A DNA stretch of 64,000 nucleotides from Loripinus fragilis (taxonomy: Eukaryota > Mollusca > Bivalvia > Lucinida > Lucinidae). The position numbers and the translations under genes were made by a program. Numbering within the stretch: the first letter of the stretch is position 1; each line of letters begins with the position of its first letter. Below are positions 10,776 through 22,164 of the stretch, one piece after another. The notes beneath the pieces are model-generated. The model had not been told where the DNA came from, searched no databases, and worked only from the letters and a program-made list of their open reading frames with translations. Where the stretch lies: assembly GCA_964019695.1 (NCBI GenBank), contig OZ026516.1, positions 96,782,368 to 96,846,367 of the forward strand, given 5' to 3'.

Positions 10776-11911
10776 TAAAATAAAGTTGGTGGATCGTCGT
10801 GCTGTAGAGAAACGCTGTGTTTGTAATTATATATCAGTTTGACCATGACAGCAGCATTAGCTATAGTATGTAATCTGAAACCAAGTTCTAATAAACCACT
10901 TTTCAAACTCATATGATAATGAAACTGAATTGAATTTTTGCCTTAACATGTGCACTTTAATGACAACTTAATAATAAGTTAGTCATTAATAATTTATTTA
11001 AAGGTTTGTATACTTTTCTTTGTAATTGATGCCGTAGATTTCAACAGGTAAGTTGCGGGAGTGGTCAATATTCAAGGGAGATAATCGGGCAGATAAAACC
11101 GATAACAGCTGATATTGTCCCATATGACAGTGATCTATCATTCAAGGTGGGTTAAAAATGCAAAAATCGATATTTTTAAAGATAAAATGGGGTTGAGTGT
11201 ATTTTTTATTAAAATGAAGTGTAAGTGCTTACAAACTAGCCTAGCCGACTTGAAAAAAACACCAAACACTTGAAATTTTGCTTTGGGTTGATCTTTTAAG
11301 AATTAAAAAAAAATCGCATTTTACGAGATTTTTGTAATTCGTTAGTTGCTCATGCTAAAATAGTTGAATGCACTTTTATTTTATCTGAACACTGTAGGCC
11401 AAACGCAATAAAACTCAATTAGTCCACTTTTGATGATAAAAATGTTACGACTGCTGCACACTTCCTGTTTTAATGACTGACATTTTGAAATGAGGGTACC
11501 GTCTGTGCAAGAAGTACAAGTCATTTGAAATTGCTTGCAGGGTCTCTGCAAAGTCAAGGTTTATTTACAAAAGCATGAATTTTGTATGCCCCGGTTTGTA
11601 ACTGTCCCTGACAGATTAAAACTTGCTTTCACTATACAATCACCCATATACTTAGTATTCATTAATATTAAGTGGATACTAATTATAATCCTTGGATCCG
11701 AGATGGAATCATTTGACCTTATAAGTATAGACTGAAATACTATAATCGAAATAGGATTGTCCATACACGACACTAAAAACTTTATTCGTTCACATATTTA
11801 ATTTTTCGACCTGTATTTCAGCCAGTAAGGAAAACCACCCTTTTAGTGTAAACTTACTCTTACTTTTCTACTAAAACAGCTTTAGGCCAACATTTCGCCA
11901 GCCATAAATGT
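10776..11911. other. Non-coding AT-rich DNA
   Basis: I see no supported gene, splice pair or repeat boundary here. The frame at 11535-11735 has no recognisable domain and unlikely composition. Confidence 0.5.
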
Positions 11912-12099
11912 CATGCGCGGATCCAGAAAGTTTTTTCAGAGGGGGTCCAACTTTTTTTTAGTTAAATAGTGGATCCAAATACAACTAAAATCGGCCATCA
12001 TCGGCCCGCCAGCGAAACGCCATTGAAATGGCGTTTCGCTGGCGTGCCGATGATGGCCCAACATTGAATCCTGGCTTGGTAGATTTGTGCTTTTTAAGC
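11912..12099 (+). mobile_element. GGATCCAGA-end MITE, copy 2 (right end missing)
   Basis: It begins CATGCGCGGATCCAGAAAG, then GGGGGTCCAAC, AACTAAAATCGGCCATCATC and the central palindrome GCCATTGAAATGGC. Similarity to copy 1 stops near 12099, so the right-hand third is deleted or replaced. Confidence 0.85.
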
Positions 12100-12909
12100 T
12101 AGTTGCTTTACTTTTATTGTGTTCTTGCTTCGGTCTGTATGATCTCTTCTTCGAGGTGCCGTTGGTCGGCTTGTGGTCTTTGATTGTGGCATTTCCTGGT
12201 CATACATGTAACACAAAGCTTGAAGTTCAGTCCTTATCTCAGCCTCAAAACTACTTAAAAGGTCATTATTTGCTTTTGGTCTTGAGGCTAGAATAGAATA
12301 TTATTTATTATTCAGTTATACACTTTAAGGGTCATTTTGAAGGCAAATACACAATACAAATAAACAAACACATTGGCGGATGTACTGCTAAAAGAGTGTA
12401 ATACATATATACTAGCCAAAAGTTCTAACAGGCCACCTGCATTTTATTACTTTTCCTCAAAACGTGAAATGCTGTGACTAGTCGTATTGCATCTCGAAAT
12501 AGCAAAATGTGTCATGTACCCTAGACAGTGAAGATATTGGCAAAATGTTTAACAGTACATGCAGGATGTCAGTTTGAATAGTGGTACCCCCATTTTCAAA
12601 ATTCGCATTTTGGCACAATTTGCGAGTCGTGACTTTTTGAAATAGCCCCCTTTCACACGCAAAACCTTTTCAATTCAAAAGCCAAATTCATATTGAACAC
12701 TAAAATGTTGAAATGAACACTCCATCTGCATGAGACTCTTTGCTATTTGCCAATATGTCAAAAATTACCCCACCATCTAATGCAAATTCTTGTGAATTTT
12801 GAAATTGAGGGTACACGTATTCGGCAAAGCCTCCCGGATACAATTTATTGAATTTTGCTTAGCTGTTACCAATAGGCTGACCTATTCGGTAATGTAAATG
12901 AAATTGATA
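12100..12909. other. Non-coding, with weak repeat similarity
   Basis: 12130-12200 (GTGGTCTTTGATTGTGGCATTTCCTGGTC) resembles 20120-20165 and may be an old repeat end. No gene seen. Confidence 0.4.
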
Positions 12910-14337
12910 TTGTGCTAGCAACTTTTCAGAAAATCGGTAAAAACACACGTGGCCGATTAGAATTTTTGACTTGTATATTTCACCTATCCTGGCACTTATC
13001 TTTGATTGATTCTTTAGCTCAGGGCAATGTTCCAGATGATCGGCAACAAGCAAATTTATCCCCGGTCTTTGAACAAAGAAAATATGATGCTGTAAACTAT
13101 AGACTGGTGTCGCTAACCTGCATCTGCTGTAAAACCCTAAAGCATATATTGGTAAGCAACACCAACAAGCACTTAGCCTTAGATAACATATTTGTTGACT
13201 GCCAGCATGGTTTTTGCGTAGTCGGAGGTCTTGTGAAACCCAGTTGGTGCAGTTTTTGCACGATGTCATCAGTAACCTGGATGGTGCGGTGAATCGTCGG
13301 CACAAGCAGACAGATTTGATCATGGAATTCGCAAAAGCCTTTTACAATGAAACCACGCATGAGGCAATTACATATTAAGCTCGATTACTATGGGATGAGA
13401 GGGTTCACCCATTAGTGAATCAGTTCCTGGTTCTCTAGGCACAGTCAACAAGTAGTCCTAGATCCAGTTCATGTTTTATCCGGTGTACACCAGGGGTCGG
13501 TCTTAGGTAGGATTCTATATTTTCTTCATAATATCACTTACCAGATAATATCAAGTATTCGGTTCGCCTGTTCGCAGAGGATTGTATCCTGTAAAGAAAC
13601 ATTCATTCTTTGCAAGACTCTTATTTTGCAGGAAGATCTTAACAGTCTTGCACTTTTGGAGGCCAATTGGCAAATGAAGTTTAATGTGGACAAATGTCAC
13701 TCTATGAGAGTGACTCGGCATTATTCATACAAACATATCCTTCATGACTACACACTACACCAGCAGAACTTGGAAAACGTTCATTCCGCAAAATATATTG
13801 GCATAACAATCACAGGGAACATGGATACGTACATGTTTCTCTGATATTTCATCCAAAGCGACTAAGACCTTAAGTTTCTTTCGCTGGAATTTGGCTTTCG
13901 CGCCTAGGAGTACTAAGGAGGTTATATACAAAACTTTGGTACGCCCTAAACTGTATTATGCAACACCTGTTTTGAGTCCGTATTGTAAAACTCCGATTCA
14001 ACAAGTGGAAACGGTACAGAGGACGGCAGTCCACTGGACATGCAGGAGGTAGCACAACACTTGCAGTGTTGGACAGATGCTCGACGAGCTGCTATGGCCA
14101 ACTCTTGATGCCCAGAGGCATCAGTCCTCTCTACTTCTCTTCCACAAGTTTCATTGTGGGACAATGTCTATTGATAAAGACAAGCACTGACCCGTCTCAT
14201 AGTACAATATTCTGATAGTTTTACAGGCCCCTGACTTGTAGTGATTGCCTAAAATATTTCCTTTTCCCCTGAACTATAGTTTGTCTCCGACTGAAGTCGC
14301 AGCTGAGACCACAGATGAGTTCAGGGCACACATTTAA
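12910..14337 (+). pseudogene. LINE reverse transcriptase (ORF2 3' half), multiply broken
   Basis: Pieces of a Jockey/CR1-like non-LTR reverse transcriptase run along the plus strand in shifting frames: NYRLVSLTCICCKTLKHIL, VDCQHGF, a DFAKAF-type block near 13315, SGVHQGSVLG near 13480, the catalytic box as FAED instead of FADD (about 13570), then QEDLNSLALLEANWQMKF, KCHSMRVTRH, a SPYCKTPIQQVE block (near 13980) and a C-terminal tail ending near 14335. Many frameshifts and stops, and the FAED change, mean it is dead. A second, inverted copy lies at 22165-23297. The 3' end meets the 3' end of another LINE at 14377. Confidence 0.85.
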
Positions 14338-14376
14338 ATGACTCAGCCAAAATGTTTTTGTTGCTTAACACTCACC

Positions 14377-15230
14377 TCAGATAATAATCATATATGTATG
14401 ATCGCCTGGGTATAAGAAGATAGAAGGATAATTAATACAAGAACTGAACTTAAAGCTCCCGTGGTGATACTCAAGATCAAGATATTTTACAGATGAAACG
14501 CCAAAATCATTCACCAGAGCCTGTAGTTCGGGAAATTTGTCCCTAGCTCTCACCAGAGAAGTAAACTTAGCGACATGTACAATCATTCACAGCTTCAGCA
14601 GAAAAAAAACAAACAAATTCTAGGAGGGCGTTCCATAATATTTAGTCCGTGGAAAGAAGCTGCCTTTGTAAATATCTGTGCCCGCTGTAGGTGTCTGAAA
14701 TGCCATTTAAAGGTGATTCGTTTTTTCTGCTCCAGGTTAAGGGGATGGGGTCATCTGTTTGTAAACTGGCTTTACCTTTTAGACCTTTGTATAATATGAT
14801 GAGTCTATTGTCTAACCTCCTTTTCTTGAAGGATTCCCATTTTAATTGTCCACCAAGAATGCCAGTCATACTCCCAATACCATAGTTGAAGTTCTATGTT
14901 ACAAATCTGGCAGCGCCTTTTGCACACTTTATAATTCCTCCCGAAGAACAACACCTTGTGAATCCCAAACAGAACTACGATGTTTCAGGGTAGGACACAC
15001 CAGCCCTGTGTAAGCTGGCTCATTTACTTTGCCTGAGGAAACTAAGGTTTCTGATAGCCTTTCTATCATGCGTGTTCCTCTGTGACTGTCATTCCTAGGT
15101 ATTTGATTTTGTCAACATTTTGAAAAATGGTACCCTATAAAGTGTATTCAGCATTGATTTCTTTTATTCTATTTTCTTGTCAGCTGCATTGGAATCTCAT
15201 ACCCCAATTCCTTGCCCAGTAAAAATTTGT
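14377..15230 (-). pseudogene. Second LINE family, ORF2 C-terminus, broken
   Basis: The minus strand has blocks NVDKIKYLGMTVTE, AYTGLVCPTLKHRSSVWD, SVQKALPDL, then WESFKKRRLDNRLIILYKG, DDPIPLTW and VAKFTSLVRARDKFPE near the C-terminus. This order is that of the region after the RT catalytic core of vertebrate/invertebrate Jockey- or CR1-like LINEs. Several frame changes. The 5' side ends right at the mariner insertion (15247), so the mariner probably landed in this LINE. Confidence 0.75.
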
Positions 15231-15248
15231 TCATATACTTTCTATGTA

Positions 15249-16488
15249 CGAGAGGTGATCAAAAAGTTCTCGGCCCCTTGTACTTTGGGCTGCCAGGGAA
15301 TGAAAATTTGACCATTATTTTTCAATATAATCTCCCTTCAAGGCAATGCACTAAGCCCATATCTGTTCAAGCTTTCTTATCCCTTTAAAATAGAAGGCCT
15401 TTTCCTGGTCCCCCAAGTATTCGTTTATGATGTATTTATTGCTTTTAAACTGTGTACCACGAATATGGGATTTCAGCTTTGGGAACAGATAGACGTCCGA
15501 AGGAGCCATATCAGGAGAATATGGGGGATGAGGAAGGATTTCAAATCCACATTCAGTCGCAGCAGTCATGGCAACTTGTGACGTGTGGGCTGGGGCATTG
15601 TCCTGCAAGAGCAGAACACCGCTAGTCATTTTCCTTGCCTCTTTCTAGCAATATTCTGGCGTAGCCGCCTCATTTCGCCTGCCTAATATGCACGGTTTAT
15701 CGTGCGACCTTGCTCAAGACTATCAATCATGATCACCCCTTGACTATCCCAAACGATTGAGGCCGTCGCTTTCCCTGCTGAATGAACCATCTTAAATTTC
15801 TTAGGAGGGGTGAGCCAGAGTGCTTCCATTGTTTGCTCTGCATTTTTGACTCTGGTGAACCTATTTTGGGTTACAATTCGCTCGATAAAATTGCCGTGAT
15901 CATCTTCATAGTGACATGAGATACCTAGAAATATCGAGTCCAGTCCTTTTCTGATTATTGGTCAGAATTCACAGCATCCATCTTGCCCAACTTTTGACAT
16001 ACCTAAGATATAGGTTAGGATTGATTGTATTGCCCCTAAACTTATGCCCACTTCGCTAGCTATGCTTCGCAGGTTTCGCCTCCTATCATACATAACCAGG
16101 GTGTGCACGACCTTGACATTTGCATCAGTGGTGGCATCTCTGGGGCGGCCAGACCGAACATCAGCCCAAACGCCCACCCCCATTTTTTCACTGTGCTATA
16201 AGAGGAGATCCCAAGGATAAAAAAATCCATGTAGTCTTCATGAAATTACTTGGGAGGCATCCCTTTCTTACAGAAGTACTTGATAACCGCTCTGATTTCA
16301 AGTTTCTCCATTTTGCAAATGTGCCGCACCCTCCTCTCTTAAAAGTGCTTTATATAAGCGACCAAGCATGGACGCATGCTTTTCACACTCCCAACGTCCC
16401 TCAGATCAAATGATCGACTAACAAAAGATTTTGATTCATTGAATTTCGTCGAAGCATATCAGGCCCAGAACCTTTTGATCACACCTCG
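15249..16488 (-). mobile_element. Mariner element, complete ends, 1.24 kb
   Basis: The TIRs start CGAGGTGTGATCAAAAGG (16488 inward) and CGAGAGGTGATCAAAAAG (15249 inward), each flanked by TA. Length is the usual 1.2-1.3 kb. It carries a broken transposase on the minus strand. The A-rich/T-rich flank at 15230 belongs to the LINE fragment. Confidence 0.92.
15315..16311 (-). pseudogene. Mariner transposase (DD34D), broken
   Basis: The N-terminal helix-turn-helix is partly kept (MEKLEIRAVIKYFCKKG at 16311, then RSIASEVGISLGAIQSIL). In the catalytic part I see VWDSQGV, QDNAPAHTS and SPDMAPSDVYLF. From the D of DNAPAH to the D of APSD there are 34 residues, the mariner DD34D signature, so all three catalytic Asp are present. 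Stops and shifts occur after MPPK, between 15630 and 15960, and as a TAG at 15351 just before the usual CIALKGDYIEK end. Not able to make transposase. Confidence 0.9.
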
Positions 16489-16490
16489 TA

Positions 16491-17170
16491 TTTTGGAAAA
16501 CTGTTTGTACATGTTTGAGTGGTTTATGTGAATACACGTTTTCAATGTTAGTGAGAGAGTGGTGGCCATAAGAAACCATGTACAGCAAAACCTCAAAAAT
16601 TCGAACTCCAGTTAAATGTATGTGCGTGACAGGGGGTGTACTGATATTTAATAAAATACATACGTTTACCACACTCCTAATTTACCTCCATGTTTTTTAC
16701 TCTTGGGGGTTGGGATGGTGAGGGGTGGGGCTTAGCCCCCAGACGCTCTTACGTAAAAAAAGCTGTTTTATGGTATCTTAAGGGCAGCATACATCGTTGA
16801 AAACAGTCAAAATACATTAATATGGTATTTTCCATCCTCTTATTTAATTACTAGCTGATAGCTGTTTTCTGTATATGAAGCATTAGACTCGTTCATTCTC
16901 ACATACATACATTAAATGTGTACTAATGGTTCTTGAATATGTGATTAAACCAGGCTTTTGTTAGAACCAACCATCTTTGCTTTTACATAACGCATTTTCC
17001 ACAATCTAATTCTGTTGAAAAAATAGTAAAATGTCTGCCACGAGGGCCAGTACGCACATATATTTAATTAATCAAAAAAAAAAAGAAAAAAAACGAGCCA
17101 AAATGCACGACCTGTGTTGAACAAATATTACTTTTATCCAGTGCCAGAAGGAAATTCGTAGAACCAAGGA
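16491..17170. other. Non-coding DNA with an oligo(A) tract
   Basis: No gene seen. An A-run near 17076-17095 may be the decayed tail of a retroelement, but no body can be assigned. Confidence 0.4.
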
Positions 17171-18035
17171 ATTGGTCAACTTCAGCAGAATGATTGTGTT
17201 GTCAAGGTCTATGACGAATGTGTGCTCTGCATATTGACTATCGTAGCTAAAAATGAGATACAGCGTCTTATTTGCATTAACAATCGATGATCCAAATCAG
17301 CGAGATGATCACAAAACTAGAAAGGACACAAAGTACTGCATTACAAAACAAGAAGATAGCACGCACATAATAAACAATAAATAACCAACAACAGAACCAC
17401 CTCCTTAGAACGGACAGGAACCGAAGCCACGGGGGACCTAAATTGATTTTACTGACCAAACATTCCCCTGGATTCTGCTGTTGTAAAAACACAAGTTTTG
17501 ATAACATCCCGTGGAGGATTCTTACCTTATGTATTGTATAATCACAGAAAACAACCAAATCGGTTAACAACCTGTGTTGAAAAAAAAAGGAAATGGCTCT
17601 CAACTCATAGAGAGTTAAAGAAAATCTCCAGTAGAGCTCCAGTGGGTCAAGCCATAGACAAAAATCAGGCACCACCGATGAAAGTTTTAGGTCAGTGTCA
17701 TAATTGAGTCTGAGGCCTGACATAACATTGTGCAATTAAAGAGGAAACATAACATCCATGTTATATACAACTGGTTTATAATGCTATATGATCCTTTTAA
17801 ACTGACCATGAGAAGAAGGCTTAAATTTCCATCGATTCGTTTGAACTTACAAACTAAATGGCTTTAAAATACAGGCGCTGCTATGTCTTGTTGCAGAAGT
17901 TTTCAAACCAACAATGTAGTATACGACCAACAATGAGTGTCTTCGGCAGAACCCAGAAAATGAGTAAGAAGCCTATGCTATGAACAACATTGTTTTGGCT
18001 ACTTGGCAGTCAAAATTGTTTTCTGTTGTTGGAGG
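17171..18035 (+). repeat. Unclassified dispersed repeat E, copy 1
   Basis: It aligns in the same direction with 21226-22140. Shared blocks include CAACAACAGAACCACC, TTCTGCTGTTGT, GGCACCACCGATGAAAG, GAGTCTGAGGCCTGAC, TGCAATTAAAGAGGAAAC and GAGTGTCT. Both copies have CAACAACAGAA facing TTCTGCTGTTG about 100 bases apart. No protein recognised; the 152-aa minus frame across it is not conserved in copy 2. Confidence 0.7.
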
Positions 18036-18299
18036 CACATCTTACATGCAAATGAATACACACTCCATCATATACACAGATATACGTGTAAGGCCGCGGT
18101 AGTTGGTAAATTATACCACAATCAGTATCACCAAATCCACAGCCAGGTCTAATGTATTTATGATACTATATATTTTATTTTGTTATGAAATATTCTATCG
18201 TTTTTGGAAATGAAATTACAAGAAGCATGTAACGTTTGAATATTTTTATTTAGTTAGGACTTCAGTTTTTGTGATAAGTTTGACTATCTAGATACAACC

Positions 18300-18515
18300 C
18301 TTGCACAATTCCTTGCACAAGACACATGGTGCCATCTATCGCTATGGAGGAAGTGGCTCTTGGCTACAACCTGTAAAGAAACGAAAAAGAATCTGAAAAT
18401 GAGAGTTTTGTAGCTGTGATAGTAAGAATATTCATTTCACTATCTGCACTCCAAACAAACTGACCTTATAAACCTTCATCGTTCATGGACCTTGTGTGTG
18501 CGAGCAGGGAAGGCT
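18300..18515 (+). repeat. Unclassified dispersed repeat F, copy 1
   Basis: It matches 40480-40700: AGTGGCTCTTG.CTACA.CCTGTAAAGA, ATCTGAAAATGAGAGTT, CACTATCTGCACT.CAAACAAA, CTTCATCGT, TGTGTGCG..AGCAGGGAA. Function unknown. Confidence 0.8.
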
Positions 18516-19500
18516 ATAATTTACTCAATCATGGTTGGAATGAAGATACAATAGAAATGTTAAATTTTAGTTTTGTTAATATCTAAATCCCAGGCTAGAC
18601 TTGGATACATTTTCTGCAAAATATTAGGAGGGTATTTCAATAAGTATCCAGCCTACCCAACATAAGATCGAAATATGTCGTTTTTTCTTTTATGAAATAA
18701 ATCTCTAGCAAAATACTTTTCGACCTAAAGTTTGCAAAAAAATATTATTAAATAATTTAACAAAAATATAGCTACCATTGAAAGTGTGCAAAAAAGATGT
18801 GGAAATACGCAAAACTACTATGATCAAGAGTCATTTTCATAAGGCAAATTGCAGTTTTTTTACTTGAAACTAAGCTTAACTCCAAATGATAAGTTTTCAG
18901 AACTAATTTTTCGTAATAACTTTTTTATTTTCAATTTCAGCAAAATGTGTTTGCGATGAAAGTTGTAGAGGAAACTTTATGTTAAAATCCTCCAAAGGGC
19001 CTTGTACTTCTGGCACTACCACAAAATATATTTTAAATTACATTTGCATATTAATTCATATATAACATAAATATATGTAGTTGGTACAAGGTTTACTTTC
19101 TGAGAGCTTCAAACATGTCTGAAAATAGTTATGTTTCAGTGTCCTTAACCATGGGTCACTTAAGTATCAAATTATGTAATCCTATCGATTTTTATAACAT
19201 CATGCAGGTGTGGTACTTGATTGTATCGTTTCCTGATCTTTGCTGTCTTTCTTACTTTTAGTCATATGCATGCGAACAAAAACACAGACTTTCTCTCTCC
19301 TGATACTTCTAAACCTTTATTAAGGACTTAAGAAGGGTATTCCGCTTACCAAATGCTAAATAGGGATAGCTGAAATAAAAGATAAGTAAGGTGGTTAGTA
19401 TGAGTTTTGCACAGTGTGAAAATGAGGGTTAGTTAAGTTAAAATATTAAAACAGAAAATGGTGATTTAGGGGGACACATGCACCACCTAGCAGACAACAT
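18516..19500. other. AT-rich non-coding DNA
   Basis: Nothing coding. 19020-19080 is rich in TGCATATTAATTCATAT-type sequence reminiscent of the array at 41.2-42.5 kb. Confidence 0.4.
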
Positions 19501-19504
19501 GACT

Positions 19505-19760
19505 AAACTGTGCCACGGCAGGGAGCAGGACAATGCAGGTTGGTAGGGCATTCCAGTGTATAATAGTTCTAGGGGAAAAGCTGTGTTTAAAGAAGATTAT
19601 AGAGGTGGGGATCTGCTTGTATGCCAGAGGGTGGGTACATTTAGACTCCTAGTGGTTAGGTATTACAAATGATAGGGGCCTGATGCTTATGCTGTTGTCA
19701 GGCCCACCGAGGTTTACCTGTTGGATTTCTTTTGCTCTGGTATTAAATTTTATGTACTGT
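19505..19760 (-). pseudogene. LINE ORF2 C-terminal remnant
   Basis: The minus strand reads FFKHSFSPRTIIHWNALP, the conserved end block of CR1/Jockey-type LINE proteins, then loses frame. Upstream on that strand no RT core is visible. Short and old. Confidence 0.5.
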
Positions 19761-19869
19761 TGAGCCTTTATATTTGCTTTATCTCCTTTTTATATCTTGA
19801 TTTATATATTCTAGGAGATGAAGCATCGATACGTTAGGAGTCTTTCATGCAAACCAAATATCAATGTGT

Positions 19870-20200
19870 CTTTATCCACATCTGAACTAAGAGTGAGGTT
19901 GGCGCCGTGAAACGGGGTTAAGCCCTCCAGTAAAATCTTTTACTGACCATTCCGAGGCGGTACTTCTTTTGTGGATAATTTGTGCTATTTTTGATTTGTG
20001 CTTTTCATGCCGTTGTGTCTGTTTATTGCTGCCTTGTGGTCACCTGCTGGGAAAGGGCTGACTTCTTTGCTCTTGTTTGTGATGTTTAATTGTGTTTTTG
20101 TCACTTTCCCATGTGGTATCCTGGGTCTGGTGTGGTACTTGATTGTATCGATTCCTGATCTTTGCTGCCTTTCTTACTTTGCCTGTACATCCACGCAGTC
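19870..20200 (+). repeat. Possible repeat terminus (GCGCCGTGAAACGGGG block)
   Basis: GGTGTGGTACTTGATTGTAT and the next 35 bases recur at 19206-19258 and 20124-20178 in direct orientation. The GGCGCCGTGAA word returns near 62210. I suspect a retroelement 3' end or an LTR piece but cannot classify it; the 97-aa hydrophobic frame is not convincing. Confidence 0.4.
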
Positions 20201-20437
20201 GGGTCAGCGCATTTGTTATTCGCTTTACGTAAAGTATAACAGGTACACATGCAGCAAGAAAAATAATCTAGCTGGTCTCCGAGCTGAGTAGTCTGGTTCT
20301 AGTTTTACCTGGTCGCAAACCACCAAAATTTTGATAGGTCTGTATTGATGCATAGACAGAATTGGGACCTGTGTTGTTCGCATAAGCTGATAAGGTTGGT
20401 TAGTTCTTTTCAGCTGAAATGGTTAACATTAACTTAC

Positions 20438-20601
20438 GTTCAAGAGTTGGGTTGAATTCGTTAAGTTCATGATCGAAGGTAAGGCCAAATGTTTTCCAAA
20501 GATCACGCTCAGCTTCACACCACTTCACCTGGTTTGGAGGAAACTGGTAGGTCTGGAAGGTGATGCTGAAGGGACCGTCACAGAACACACGTTTACCATT
20601 C
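20438..20601 (-). CDS. Orphan internal exon, unknown protein
   Basis: On the minus strand a good acceptor (GTATTTGTTTTAG) opens a 164-nt block encoding NGKRVFCDGPFSITFQTYQF, PPNQVKWCEAERDLWKTFGL and TFDHELNEFNPTLE, closed by a strong donor GAAC|GTAAGT. Composition (W, C, F spread evenly; no stops; mixed codons) looks like real protein. I do not recognise the domain. Length 164 shifts phase by two. The reading frame beyond either splice site has no further similarity, supporting the exon limits. Confidence 0.5.
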
Positions 20602-20687
20602 CTAAAACAAATACATACAAACACTCTGACGTAAAGGTCACATTTATCTAAATAAACCGAAAATGTTCTAATTGGTGATTTACTGTA

Positions 20688-20846
20688 TCTAAATGGCGTT
20701 TCGCTGACTGGTCGATGATGGCCCGCTTTTAGTGGTATTTGGATCATCTTTACCCTCGTCAATTAAAAAGAAAAAAAAAGAGAAAAAAGTAATCAAAGTT
20801 AAATTGAGTCAGACCCCCTCTGACAAAACTTTCTGGATCCACGCAT
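20688..20846 (-). mobile_element. GGATCCAGA-end MITE, copy 3 (half element)
   Basis: The reverse complement starts near TGCGTGGATCCAGAAAG and runs through GAGGGGGTCTGAC to the central AAATGGCGTTTCGCTG block; the other half is missing. Confidence 0.75.
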
Positions 20847-21225
20847 TATCAAGAGTCCAGATTCAATATCAAAACGTATTTAATTTTTAAATTGTGCTAA
20901 TATCGACTATTCTAAAAGTGGTGTGCATTACTTTTTAATTTTGATAGACACCATTGATTGATGGAAATTTCAAGTTATCGCTTTATCAAGGTCAAATTGA
21001 CCAGCTTTGTTCTGTTTTAAGTGCAAAACTGTAACACAGAACCAATAAAATGTAATGCTACCATTTCTCTGCCAATATCTATAAAAGGGGTCTCAGCTGC
21101 GACCACAGATGAAGCCAGACTATTCTAATTGGGAATGGTCCTTGGGAAAAAAGAATTCTTCAGGGCATCACTATAAGTCTGGGGCCTGAAAAAATAGTAA
21201 GTTAGTATGATCAGGAAATACTACA

Positions 21226-22140
21226 ATCACAAATTGCAGACAACCCAATGGCACCGCGAGGAACAGCCGCTCAACCATCACGAGACACCAGGAAGACAAA
21301 TAAAGCAAAGCAACCAGCTCTCTTCCCCATCAAGATGATTGCAATACTAGAATGGACATATAATAACGTACAACAAAACATAGAACAATTACAGACTCCC
21401 ACAATGGGAGTAACAATAAACAAAAAGTCAACAACAACAGAACCACCGCCTTAGAATGGACAGCAGCCTAAGCCACCAGGGGGCTTAAATGCATTTTACT
21501 GGTACCAAATCTTCGCCCTAGATTCTGCTGTTGTTGAAGTACAAGAAATGTTCAGATCGCATGGAGGCCACCTAACTAATGCAATGTATCATCATGGACA
21601 AACACTCTAATCAAATTAACACACCATGATGAAACAAAGAAAAGGGCTCATGACTCACAGATAGTCAGAGGTAAAGAAAACCTCAAGTTGAGCCATGGAG
21701 GGTCCAGCTACAGATAAGCATCAGGCACCAACCCACCGATTCAAGCTTTACGTCAGAGCCGTTATAGAGTCTGAGGCCTGACCCACTGTCGTGCAATTAA
21801 AGAGGAAACCATAGCTATAAACCGTGATTGGGTTTAAAACTAGGCATGCAGACTGTCGCATGATATCCAAGTTATATCCAACCCTTATATAACGTTTTAC
21901 TATATTTTTGAATTGATCACTAAAATCCAACAATTCTTTTGAATTTATAAACTAAATCACCATAAAGTATAAGTTCTGATATGCCTTGTTGCAGAACAGT
22001 TTATAACCAAATGTTGTATTTAACAATTAACTCTGAGTGTCTGTGGTAGAATTTAGAAAATGTTTTTCGAATTTTATGATATCTATAACATTGCTTTAAT
22101 AACTTAGCAGTTAAAAATAAGTTTCTGTTGTTGAAGTCAT
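21226..22140 (+). repeat. Dispersed repeat E, copy 2
   Basis: Counterpart of 17171-18035 (see there). It is followed at once by the 3' end of an inverted LINE (22165), so this repeat may be LINE-associated, although copy 1 has no LINE beside it. Confidence 0.7.
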
Positions 22141-22164
22141 ACTATGGGTTGTGTGATGACCTCA

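Noticed and set aside
17277..17735. 152-codon minus frame with hydrophobic end
   Set aside because: It lies in repeat E and is not conserved in the second copy at 21226-22140.
19998..20291. 97-codon hydrophobic plus frame
   Set aside because: It overlaps a block repeated at 12130 and 19206; hydrophobicity comes from T-rich sequence.
20400..20762. Full 120-codon minus frame as one gene
   Set aside because: Only 20438-20601 looks coding; the N-terminal part is intron and MITE sequence.
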